Position numbers and translations under genes: made by a program. 64,000 bases of DNA from Taxillus chinensis (Eukaryota; Streptophyta; Magnoliopsida; Santalales; Loranthaceae). The notes beneath the pieces are model-generated. The model had not been told where the DNA came from. It ran no database searches and saw only the letters and a program-made list of their open reading frames with translations. Positions 24,883 through 37,215 of this stretch are shown here, piece by piece (within the stretch, counting starts at the first letter, position 1; every line of letters starts with the position of its first letter). Location of the stretch: the NCBI GenBank assembly GCA_023512835.1, contig CM042085.1:31721812-31785811 (forward strand). Direction: 5' to 3'.

Positions 24883-27800
24883 ATTTTAGAGAGTTAGGCC
24901 TAAGCTTAGGATTAGGAGGTTTATTCTTTGTTTTAAATTATTTTTATTCTTTTATTCTTTTATTTATTCTTTATTTAATCAATTTATTTACTACGCTTAA
25001 TCATTTTTGCATGATAGTTTTGATTTATGTGCTTTAATGTCATGATAGTCTTGTTTTATTGCTTTCTCCAAATCGTTGCATTCATGCATAAACCTTATAC
25101 TCTGATTTTTATCACAGTCTAGGTTAGCGTTGTTTACTAGGGTGCCCTACGCGTTGATCATTATCCGCAAAGGGACCCCAGACTCCCTACTCAAGCTTGA
25201 TGTCCTTTTAAGGCACGTTCTTTTAAGGCCCCTCTCCGATAAATCCCATGGCGTACGGAGCCCTCTATAGAGGAAGTTTGGGGACTAATGAATAAGATAG
25301 GTTTAGCAGTAAAAGCTCATTAGGGGCATTGACTCACATATTGTTTGATCATTCTAGCATCCCTTTTGGAGAATAGGTGTCTTCATATTATACCATGCTG
25401 TTTTATTGTATACTGTCCTGTAAATATTTTTGTGATTATTGTTTGTATATTTTTATTCATTCTTGTTTTGCTTTTTATTAATTTTATCTTGATGTATATT
25501 ATTATTCTTTTTACTAACCTTATTTTTATTGTATGAATATTATTGTATTTTCTTTTTGCTAACCTTATCTTGTATATTATTCTTTTATTAACCCGGTCTT
25601 CATTCATATAATTGTTCATATAGTCTTAGGATATAAATATTGAACATAAATTTAGGTGTGTATTCAAACATTCATTACTTAGTTTAGGCATAGTTGAGAC
25701 TAGTCTTCATTAATCCATATGTGTTCATGCTTTCATAACCGGAAAAAGAAGAAAGACAAAATAAAAAAAAGAGTGACAAAAAAGAGGTCATGTAAATAAT
25801 ACAAGCTCTTAGAACTTATCACATATACTCATGCATTACCAAAAAAACCAAAAAAGCAAAAAACAAAAAAAACACGCCTTTAAATCTCTCATGCACATCC
25901 TTACATTCATGCATGCCTTCAGTATAAAAAAAATTAAAAAAATCAAAAAATAAAGTAGCATAAAAGGGAGCTTACCGCATTTTATCTTTTTTCTGAAGTC
26001 AACATAGCGCACTAATACAATCTGTAATCCCGTCATCAATAATCATCCACCTCAATGGCACAATCTAAAGCAGTCTAGTGCTCCAAATGTCAACTCAAAC
26101 TCATTGCGGGAGTATTCTTGCCAGTGAACAAGAGGGCCATAGAAAATGAAGAACAAGCTTTGTGATACCTTTGGAAACTCTCTGGGAATCTAAGTGTTTT
26201 CTTTAAACATTAAAAAAAACCAAAAGTTATTTTTCTATTTTCCTATAAAACAAGTTGTACATATTTTGCATGCTCTTTAAAATTCAAGAACTTTGTTCCT
26301 TTGTTTGACATTTGTGAAAAAATAATCAAACCTGCCTTTTTTAAAAAATTATTTTATCCGTATTTTGCATGCAATGTCTATCACTACTTGTTTACTCTCT
26401 TGGCATGGGTAATAAGCCCAACAGGGACATATCTAACAAAGAATCTAGGCTGTCTAAGTTTATTCGAAGCCAAAAGGACAATCAATGAGCAATTACCATT
26501 GAACTCAAAGGACTAGACTCAAGAGAAGTAGCATCCACTTCAAACAGGGGCATTTGACACCAAAGGGTTTCTTCTGTCGCCAAAAGATAAGTTTATTTTG
26601 TTTTGAGCATTTTGAGACAAATTGTGATGGTTTAAAATGAAGAGAGGCCATCTTTTCTTACCTCGTAATACTATCATTGTTAGCCCTTTTGAGCCTGAAT
26701 ATATATATTTTCTTTTACAAAACCTGATCCATAGTTCACCCCACATTGGGGCAATTTATAAATGTCCAAACCTCACTTTGTGCAGTGTTGTAAAATAATT
26801 CTCACACCGAGTAGTTTTTAAAATCCCTCATAGATACATACCCCACAATTGGGGCAGTTTTTGTTTAAAAAAAAGAAAAGAAAAGAAAGAAGGAAAAAGT
26901 ATCACTCTCACATCGAGGCAGTTTTTAAGACCCCTTATAGAGATACACCCCACAATCGGGGTAGTTTTTGTTAGAAAAAAAGAGCAAAAAAAGAGAAAAG
27001 AAAACATTTTGTATAAGAAAATCCCGCATTGGGACAGTTTTGTACAATATCCCTGCATTGTGGCAATTTTAGCAACTTTGTAACATATGGTCTGAACTAT
27101 GGATCAATTTTAGGCTAAAATAGGTTTGAGCTGCTTTATACCTTTTCTTATTAAACCCAGTAGCCCAAGCCTATGTTACGGTCCTAATAAAGTCCTATCG
27201 GATTAAATAATTAAAATTATGTCTCAAATGTTCAAAAAAAGGTCATGAATATTCAAGGCGGACTTGATGAAAACCCGCAAGGGCATTAAGGATAAAATAT
27301 AAAGCTAGCTACAAGACAAAAGAAACAACTATCCGAAAAAAAGGCAGGCTTAATGAAAACCCGAAATGGCACTAAGAGCAAAATTCAAAGCAAATAAAGG
27401 AAAATTAAGCACTCAAGACCCAAGATTAGTCAACATCTTCTCCATTGAGTTTCTGAGCATCAAAACTTAAGCAATCAGGTACTCTCCAATCAAGCCTCTA
27501 TACAATAAGCCTAAGATCTACAAGCATCTTCTACGACTAAACCTTTGAACATCAATGGAGGTCCAAAATCATCCTAACATTTTCTCCATTCTTTGAGCTT
27601 CAGAACATTAAGGTTCCAAGACTACCAAGCGAGCAGCCAAAATCTCCAATCAAGTCCCTAAGCCTCAAAAATTTAAATAATCAGGCATTCTTTCCAACCT
27701 AGCCTCTGAGTACTTAGATCCAAATCATTAGATAAAATTTCCCATTTTCATACAAGTTAGCTCAGTCTATTGATATTTCATCATGAAAAAAAAACCAAAT

Positions 27801-28760
27801 CCTCAAATCCATGCAAGGCCTAGTTGGCAGCTACATTTAGACAATTCAAATGAACTTTGGTGGGCTTTCCCTCAAAAGCTTTGACCCCTCTTTCAAGCGA
27901 GAAAACAAGTGGTGATTTTACATTGCATATTCATGTTTCAAAACAAAAAAAATCATTTTCAACAAAATTTTGTTTTCAAAATTTAACAGCTTTGTGTGCA
28001 TTGTTTTCAATAAAATGCTTATGCCCAATTGAGTTTCTCAGGGTGTCACTTAGCAAAGATGCATTGGCCAAGCAAGAAAAGGTCCCTTGATTGAATGAAT
28101 CTACTCTCCAGCTGAAGCAAAAGCTACCATCCAGGAATACAATGACCACCTAGCAAGGTACAATTGAGTCAGAAATAGTTTTCTTGAGCATTTTGACATT
28201 TTGAAGAAATTAAGCAAGCTGCCCCAGCAACCGGGGCACCTTCAACTAAAGAGTTTTCTAGAATCTGATTCCCCTGCAAATCCATGTGAAATTCAACAAC
28301 ACCAACTCTTAGTGGTATAAGCTCCCTTTTAACATAAAATTCATCATGCATCCTAGACATGCACCTTATAGGATAATTGCATTCTATGCATCACTTGCAT
28401 ATATTCATCATTTTCTTTAATTTCAGGAATGTTGTTGCCTCTAAAGATCCCAAGAGATCATCCTCAATAAGCTTCGCAAAATAACTAAGCTCTAAAGGTT
28501 TCCGCCATTCGACCATAGAACTCATTATTTGTGATTTCCCAAGCCCTAGAAGCATCCATGACAATCAAATACACATCTTATTCTTTTTTTAAGTAACCTC
28601 GTAGAGCGATCTCATTGAGTGAACTCGTAGAGGGAGCCCATATTGAGTCATTAGCAAATTTCTTCAGTAATCATTGATTCCTTTCCAGGCCTTGGAGGCC
28701 ATTTCAATCCCTCTCAACCTTAGAGGTCATCCCCTGTACATATCCTTTTTTTATCCCTTT
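24883..28760 (+). mobile_element. Non-coding internal region of the Ogre-like element
   Basis: No frame longer than about 100 codons and no retroviral motif on either strand. It holds A/G-rich and T-rich tracts, and at about 26730-27080 diverged repeats of the 'accccacaattggggcag' kind ('ccgcattgggacag', 'acatcgaggcag'). The absence of pol in both orientations is why the element is called non-autonomous. Confidence 0.7.
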
Positions 28761-29570
28761 GGGAAGCCCGCAGGTAGTTCCGCTGCACCTATCCCACCTT
28801 TCTTTTTCATTTTTTTCAGGAAGTCCACCAACAAGTCCCCGGTACCTATCCTCAGTCTTTTTTTTATCCCTTTGGGAAGTCCGCAGACAGTTCCCCTGCA
28901 CCTGTCCCACTTTGTTTTTGATTTTTTTCAGGAAGTCCACCGACAGGTCCCCCGTATCTATCCTCAGTCTTTAAATTTACTTTTGGGAAGTTCACCGGTA
29001 GTTCCCCTGCACCTATCCTACCTTTCTTTTTTTCAGGAAATCTACCGGCAGGTCCTCGGTACCTATCCTCAGTCTTTAAATTTACTTTTAGGAAGTCCGC
29101 AGGTAGTTCCCCTGCACCTATCCCATCCTTTCTTTTTAATCCTTTCAGGAAGTCTACCAGCAGGTCCCCGGTACCTATCCTAAGTCTTTAAATTTACTTT
29201 TGGGAAGTCCTCGGGAAGTTCCCCTGCACCTATCCCACCTTCTCTGTTTTATTCTTTCAAGAAGTCCACCGACAGTTCCCCGGTACCTATCCTCAGTTGT
29301 TAAATTTAATTTTGGGAAGTCCGCAGGCAGTTCCCCTACACTTTTCTCACATTTTCTTTTCAATTTCAAGGAAGTCCACCGCAGTTCCCCGGTACTATCC
29401 TCAGTTGTTAAATTTAATTTTGGGAGGTCCGAAGGCAGTTCCCCTACACTTATCCCACATTTTCTTTTTAATTTCAAGGAAGTCCGCTGGTGGTCCCCTA
29501 CACTTATCCTTCTCGTTTTCTTTGTTTGGGAAGTCCGCAGGTAGTTCTCCTACACCTATCCCACCTTCAC
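28761..29570 (+). repeat. 110-bp tandem array near the element's 3' end
   Basis: Eight units start with 'gggaagtccgc'-type sequence at 28761, 28874, 28985, 29091, 29202, 29314, 29422 and 29528, 106-113 bp apart. Each unit is a dimer: one half has 'agttcccctgcacctatccc', the other 'gtccccggtacctatcctc'. Tandem arrays upstream of the polypurine tract are a known property of Tat/Ogre elements and a source of plant satellites (established knowledge). Confidence 0.9.
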
Positions 29571-29826
29571 TCTTCAATTCTTGTCGACCCTAGATGCTTT
29601 CTCAATTCCTTTTACTCATAGATGCCTTTTAAATTTCTAACTTTTTACCCTTTCCAATTCCCGTTGACCCTAGATGCTTCTTAAATTTTCATTGGCCTTA
29701 AAAGCCTCTTTTCCAACCATGACGTTCTTCGTTGCTTTGACATCAGGTAAGTTAGGTAAGTGCTCCAACCAGTTCAAAATGATTCCATTCTTATCTTTGC
29801 ACACTATTTGTATACAAACAATGTAC

Positions 29827-29839
29827 AAAGAGAGGCATT
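29827..29839 (+). other. Polypurine tract before the 3' LTR
   Basis: AAAGAGAGG followed by CATT, directly before TGTTGGACC at 29840. Confidence 0.6.
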
Positions 29840-31124
29840 TGTTGGACCCCATTTTATTCGGATTGAACGTACACATTCATTTTCTACTTTATACTTCTTT
29901 TCTATTTGTTAACCATTTTGTACAGATAATTAAAGAGATGTGACTGTTGATTCGAAAGGCGTAATTTCAACGACTTCTTTAAAAAGGCTTTCAAATGCCA
30001 AAGAGTTAGTTCCGAGGAATAGAAAATCAAATTTGAAAATCAACACCTTCGATCGCGCTCAACTTCGAGGTCAAACGAATAAGTTATGATCAAAACCATA
30101 TTCGGATCGCTAACGGTGATCAAACGACAATCGACCTTTAAAATGACACTCCGGATCAAGTCACGAACCTCATTTTCTTATTATATTCATTGTTCTAAGA
30201 ATTTTAATGTACATATATTGCATATATTCGCTCCCAGAGCATTTTTAAATAAAAAAATATGTTTTTTTGGCAATAAAGTAGTTTCGAGACGCACAGCATG
30301 GGCCAGCATAAAAATAAAATCATTTTCAAATAAAATTGACACGGAAACGCTTGTCATGACACCCCGAGTCCAAAAATAATTTTTCCGAGATTTTTTGAAA
30401 TTCGGGTCGCCTTATTCATCCCAAAAACCCAAAGACGTCAATTAAAAATCTCAAAACAAATTAATTTTTTCTTTTTCGTTTCTCTTCCCCGCCCATCTCT
30501 CACCCATGTGTTGCCTTCTAATTTGCTGAAAATAAAACAATTAAAACAAAACAAAACAAAAGTAAAATACAAGAAGTAAAACAAATAAAAAAACAAAGAT
30601 AAATGACAGCCTCATAATTTCCCTTATCACCTCTCCCCGTTCTCTCCCCGTCTTATCTCTTTCACACGGCCCAGTAGGGCCGACTGTCCCTTCTTCTTCG
30701 CCAGGTGCAGAGGTGAGTCTTGGGCATGGATTCCTTTCTATTTCTCCTTCCCATCGCCCCCTGCCTTTCCAAAACTATCTATCCCTCCTACCATTACAGC
30801 CACGATTTGCCCACGCCCAGCCACGGCATAGAGGACCACCCACACCTTCCCATGCTTCCTCGTTGCCCCAATCAAACCCTAAAATCTCGCCCATCTCCTC
30901 TCTATATAAACTTATATTCTCCACGAAATCAATGGGGGGCTCTCAAATCAATAAAACCTAGACTACCTCTCAACTTTTAATCTTCTCACCCATCACACAG
31001 AAAGTTTCCCCAGCCAGAAATCACACCGCCGGCCTCTGCTTCCTCAAAACCAGACCACACACCTGATCTCCTCTTCACCCTTTTCTTTCTTCCATCGCTG
31101 AACCAAACGCCTCAATTTTGGTTC

Positions 31125-33356
31125 TGTCATGCCCGCAAATTCCAGATAACCTGGAACCAGGAACATGACTTCCCCTTGCCCGCACCCGAAAGGTCAAGGG
31201 GTTGGTGACTAGCACCAATAGAGACTACACCGCGGGTGCTATCTCAATCATGCAACCCTGTACAGTCATACATCAAGGGTAATTCTGTACTTTCCCATAT
31301 ATCATCATGCATACAATAAGTCAAACAGTCATACAGACATCATATCATAAATAGTATGCAAATACAACTGTCCACGGACCCATGTCTGGGGTATCATACA
31401 AAACAATACAGAATACAATACTGTATCATACATCAGAGTAGTGGGCGCCCTCATGGAAGAAAGTCCTCCACTAGTCTCGGGTCACACCTGAAAAAGGTAA
31501 ACAGCAAGTAGGGGTGAGCGACAAGCTCAGTAGGTGACCCAAACACTCCACATCATGCAGACATACAAGTCTATACTACATGCTCTGTGTACTCGTGCAC
31601 TATGTAGTGTGCACAATCATCAGGACTCAGCCTGCAAACAAACGTTAGTACCCAGCTTGCCCACACAGGACAGCTTGTCCACGATCCTCAACAGGATTCC
31701 AGCTTAGGGCACTTAGCCCAAGCTCCACGAGCTCAACGACTCAACACGATCCTTAACAAGATCCCAGCTCAGGGCACTCAGCCCTACCACAGCGCTATAT
31801 GCCCGGATACAGTGCCACACAGGCCTGCCATTAGCGCATATGCCTGCCATGGCCACAACGCAATATGCCCGGCCACAGTGCCAGACAGGCCTGCCATCAA
31901 CGCATATGCCTGACCCGTCAACCACATAGCATCATCTGTGCTTCACGGTGAGAACCCAACAAGCCCTACTTCCTCAAACCAACATACCAACCCCAATATG
32001 GCATTAAGGTTTCATACTCCCTTTTTAACTGAAGCCAGTCTTCACAAATCGATCATCATTCCTTGACCAAGGAAGGAGATACTCATAGGAGTTGTTTTCT
32101 TGAAATAAAAAGTCTCGTCATTGGGTCTCCATATCATAACTATGATAATATGATTTTTGGGATTTTTCTGAGATGTCTAATCCCACTTTCCAAAAATCCA
32201 CCTCTACGAAAAACTGGATTTTTTTGAGATTTTACACTAAATCCCAATTTTCACATTTTGAAAGAGTGAGAATTTATTTTTCTAGTATTTGTCTTTGAAT
32301 CCAAATGGGGGGTATTTCGTTATTTACATTGTAACTTAAGTATAACACTTGAGGCATAATGGTTTACAATGTAAATGGTCTAGTTTGGAACTGCGCTGTC
32401 CAATTGCTCAAGACACCTGCTCGATGCTACACTGCTCGACGCTCCTTGCTCGAAGCCTCTGCTCGAGACACTTGCTCGAGGCTACATTTTGCTAAACGCT
32501 CCTTGCTCGAGGCCTCCGCTCGAGACTGCTCGAGGCCTCCGCTCGAGACTGCTCAAGACTCTACTCGAAGCTGCTCGAAGCTAGCCTCGAGCAGTTCCCC
32601 AGTCACAAACTGCCGACTGCGTTCTTCCCCAATTCGTCCCAAAACCCAATTATACTCGTTAAATCTCTATTTTTAAGCAAGAATTCATCCCTATTAAGGC
32701 TTTCTAACATCATCTAGCCATAGTAGGCTACCAAACAACCTAAATCATTTAGGTTTCATGCTCAATTTCTATTTTCCCCAATTTCTAGGGTTCATCACGA
32801 ATTTGCATGATTTCATCTAATTCTTACATGTTCATCTAATAAAACAGCAAGAAAAGGGTGAAGAATCAATGGAACACCTACCTGGAATGATTTTTGATGC
32901 TTGAACGAGCTCAAAATGCCCCAAATCGAAGGCTCCAAGCTTCCTTCTCTTTTTTTTCTCTCTCTCTCTAAGCTCTCCAAAGTTGAAACGCTGAAACGTA
33001 ACGTGGAAGCTCTCTTTCCCCTATTTATATTTCTGTATTTTCTTTCATTAATAAATCCCAAAAATATTAATTGACCTCCCGAGGTCACGAACTCTAAATT
33101 GAGCCCAAGTACAGTCAAAACGCTCAAAATGATGAGCACATTACTATCCAGATATTTTCCAACTCAATTGACTGCTCAAATGCAAGGTCAACCAATAAAC
33201 CCCGAAAAGTCAACAATCGGGCCACTCGTGGCCTTGACCCAGAATTGGGCCCAATTACAGTCAAAATGCTCACATTGATGAACACAATATTGTCCAGATG
33301 TTTTTAGCAACAGAGAAAGACTATCTCTCAGCCCTACCCAAGTATGGGTCTTTATA
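31125..33356 (-). repeat. Solo LTR, family 1 copy B; TSD ggttc
   Basis: Plus-strand ends are TGTCATGCCCGC and GGGTCTTTATA. Identical ggttc flanks at 31120-31124 and 33357-33361. 2232 bp. The sense strand is minus, by the inverse TATA box CTATTTATA at 33021-33029. It contains a CTCGAGG-rich array at 32395-32605 next to a conserved inverted repeat (32323-32375). No internal retrotransposon domains remain. Tekay-like by end motifs (inference). Confidence 0.9.
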
Positions 33357-34235
33357 GGTTCCCCGTGGCCAGCACCCTATCTGTCGGCTGCTGTAGAGCT
33401 TAAACCCGTCCCTATCCACTAGCGCACGCTTGTTTTCACAAAGCATCAAGCAGTTGAAGAAAGCGACCACCGAATAAGAACACCCAAGTGGGCAGAGTAC
33501 GTCTCAATATCTGGCCAAAGTTCAAGGTAGAGTACACCCAAACCATGGAAAGGGGAGGAAATGCAGGAGCAGAAGAAAAGAGTGGCTATCCGAGTGGTTG
33601 TTTTTTTTTTTTGTTAGGTTTCATCTGAAACATTTTGTTCGCTTTTGCCTTTGTTTATATGTTATCCAGTGACTGTCCCTATTAATTTACATGTTGGTTG
33701 ATTTGGATTAAGCCCAATCGTATTTCTTATGATTCTGTTAATTTTGTTGTTTTTCCTCTATTGATTTTATCAAGTTGGTTTCGGGGTATGTGATTGGCAA
33801 TTTGCAAGTGTACAAATCGTGACAAGTAATAAAGTGGATTTTAAGTCCGGATATCATATCCAAGGGAAGGATGTAGAATTGGAAAATATTAACTAGCTTA
33901 TAAAGGGATTTTTGAGTGAAAATATATTAAAACGGAATTGAATTTAAATAATTCAATTGAATGGATGTGACATATGGAAAAATGTTTTCTAAAGTAGAGA
34001 TAAGATCGATTGATAAAGGTGATTGGAGTTAAGATTTCATTTGATGTATTTTTCCCAAGAATATTTCTTAGTTCAACCTAATTCTTTCCTTGTGACAACA
34101 TTTAATACCCAACCTCTAATGCATGAATTAGCCTTTTTTAAGTGTCATAATTCGTGTGTACACCCTAGCATGGGGGACGGGTGACCCTTTAAGATTTGAG
34201 TTGTTTAGTTTAAAGCTAGCACTACACCCACTCTT

Positions 34236-36796
34236 TGTAACGTCCCCAAATCTGGACTTCCAGACCGGGTGCGTTAGACAAATAAGATATTACAATTATA
34301 TTAATAGTAATCTATTGCTCAACATAAATTCGATGGTTTATTTATTACATCAAGACTCATCACAAGATCTCTAAGATTTAGCGTTTAGAGACTAGGTGTT
34401 GATAACCCATTATAGTTTTACATGACATATAAATACTACATGCATAAACTTCTTATGATGTTATTCCAAGCATTCTGGACACCATTATCCTAGCATCCTT
34501 GCTTTCTCCTAGTTCCCTGGGGTTGGAAGAAAACATGAAGGAAATGAGCTCAAATAGCCCATTAAGGTTAAAAGTAAGGGACAATATATGGAGAATAATC
34601 AACTCATGGAAAAATAAGAATATCTTCTCATCTAGGTTCACCACCTAGATATCTTGCATAACTTGTTATCAACTGGATTGACACTCTCCAGTGATGTTCT
34701 TTACTCAATGCATTGGAAGTCTTTCCAGAACCACCCATAAACATATTGCCAAACATAAAACATATCTTCATAAATTTTCAAACAATCACATCCATGGTAA
34801 ATTTCAACGTAAAGGAAGGTCTTGCAATAATAGCCCCAATAATTAAAAGGGTTATTCATCATTCAATAAATTAGATTACCAAATTCCCAAGAAGTGCCAA
34901 GGAAAGTTAATTCTTCTTAAAATAATATTATGAGGAGAAATCTTGAGATAGAAATATAGAGAAGAAATAGGAAATGAATTTCCACGTCGGAGATCGTGGT
35001 AAGGAAAGGGAGAGGGGATCCTTACAATCTTTTTGTCTTCCGCGTTTATAAACCTTGAAACAAAATTTAAAAGTTAATATTTTAGTTTTAATAATAATAG
35101 TATATTCATAAATAATATATTGAGAGTCATATATAAGTATATTATGGTGGAAAAACTTCTCATGATAATAATCTTTACTTATACATATACCTATATAATA
35201 TATGTATACAATATGCATATATATATTGAGGGGCAAAGCCATCCATAATATATATATGTATGAGGAGACTTAGCCTTCCATGGAATAATAATCTATATAT
35301 ACACATATACGTATCATATATATATATATTGAGGGGCAAAGCCATCCATAATATATATATGTATGAGGAGGCTTAGCCTTCCATGGAATAATAATAATAT
35401 ATATACACATATACATATTATTTAATAAATATACATATATATATTGAGGGGCAAGGCCATCCATAATATATATATATGTATGAGGAGGATTAGCCTTCCA
35501 AGAACATGATTAATATATGCTTGAAATATTTACCTTTTGGAACTTCCAACGGGTGAGAGGAAGATTGAGAGAAGAGAAGGCTTGGAGGACTATTTGGGTG
35601 TTAATAGAACTTTTTGGAGAGTATTTGGAGGAGAGTTTTGTGGCTTATTTGAATGGAAAGAGTGCTTGAGAAGGGAAGTGAGGCATGTTATTTATAGGTA
35701 AGGTGGGAGGTGTAATAGTGTGAAAAATAGTGTACGAATTTGACTTTGGCATTAAATTAAATTATTTAAAATATATATAATACTTTATTTTCCTCATATT
35801 ATCTCTTATTAAAAACGTGGTTATCTCCTCCTACCATTTAAAAATGTTTTAAGACTTTTAAACCTAGAAGATTCCTTTGGCATCAAAAGTCCACATTGGT
35901 GTACTCCCTACTAATTCAATTATAATGTTTTTAATTTTGTAGTTTTTGACAAATGGCCAATTGTATTACATTACTAACTCAAATATCTACAAATGGGTGT
36001 CAATTTTATAATTTTTACATATGTATAACAAAAGTTACTGAATTTTAAAGTCATACTAAAATGTTTACCCGTTCATACTGAACCTATGTGTAGTATTTTA
36101 ACTTCTGGAATTGATTGGCTTCATATTAAATTCTGAAATTTCTAAACGTTTTATCTAAGTCATAAATGAACAAATGGGCTTTGGTTTCATGTCAATTGGA
36201 TCTGTATAACTCAAGTTATGGATTTTTGAATGGGACCTCTAGAATCTGCCTTATTCAAATTTTTGGGTCTTACCTATGTTTTATACTTTTGGTAAAGTTA
36301 AGGCTTGTAATACTTACTTACCCATAGTAATTTGGTTTAAGAAACTAAATGACATAATATATAGCATCTAAACTTTTTATGTCGTATAAGAAATTATTTT
36401 ATTTTTATAACGTATTTAATATTAACGCAGATAAAATAATATAATTGCGTAATCAATAAACAATAAAGTAAGATAACATTATATTCCATGACTTCTTACT
36501 TTATAAACCTATAAAGTATAATATTATAAAACATTATTACATACACATACCTATTTATAACAATTCAAACGGATACTATTCATAACAGTTAGTTACTTAT
36601 TCCAACGGTTAGTTACTATTCTAACTGCTAGTTACTATTCTAACGGCTACTTACTAGTCACATTCTACTTAAATGACTATATTGGGTACTTATTTTTATT
36701 GTGATAATATCTAAAATATTCTTTCTAACTATTTTTAGTAATGACATTATTATTATTACTATTTAAGGAAGAGCTTAAATTTTTGCGGGTCTTACA
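34236..36796 (-). repeat. Solo LTR, family 3; TSD ctctt
   Basis: TGTAACGTCCCC at 34236 and GCGGGTCTTACA at 36796, flanked by ctctt at 34231-34235 and 36797-36801. 2561 bp. Minus-strand sense starts TGTAAGACCCGC and has CCTATAAATAAC at 35687-35698 as a TATA box. Ends of the TGTAAGACC...GGACGTTACA kind fit a Tekay-like chromovirus LTR (family knowledge). No coding sequence. Confidence 0.85.
35218..35500. repeat. Three tandem units of about 110 bp inside the family-3 LTR
   Basis: Units begin 'atatattgaggggcaaagcc' near 35220, 35329 and 35445 and contain 'atgaggag', 'cttagccttcca', then AT-rich 'atacacatatac'. They lie upstream of the inverse TATA box in + coordinates, that is, in the transcribed part of the LTR. 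Confidence 0.85.
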
Positions 36797-37215
36797 CTCT
36801 TAACTTGGTATCCTAGGTTTTACACTGGCTTTTGCAAATTATGCAACCCCTAGTTTGATTATTTTGCAATTTCCAGTAATAATGCTTCATTTTTCAATCC
36901 TTCACATAAGTACCCAATATGGTAAAATGAAGTGATCAAGTTCATTTTATATTTTAACCCAAGATAGTCAATGAATACTCACAAGGTGAAAAAGATTAAA
37001 CTAAAACATTGCAAATTAATTCATTACATCAAACTCCATCCTAATCTCAATCAAGGGTTTTTAAGCTTCCATAATATAATTGAAAACAAAAGAATTACAA
37101 ATCATGGAATAAGAAAACTAGAATTCTAAGAATTCTAAGGTTAATCTTCTTTAGACCAAGAATTCTAAGGTTAATCTTCTTTTCCCAGCAGATTATCTTC
37201 AAATTCCAAGAGATA

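Noticed and set aside
28674..29183. 169-codon frame over the 110-bp array
   Set aside because: The frame only reflects the tandem unit, and translation changes frame between units without protein conservation.
34928..35464. Minus-strand frames in the AT-rich tandem repeat of the family-3 LTR
   Set aside because: They translate the 110-bp tandem units and have no domain content.
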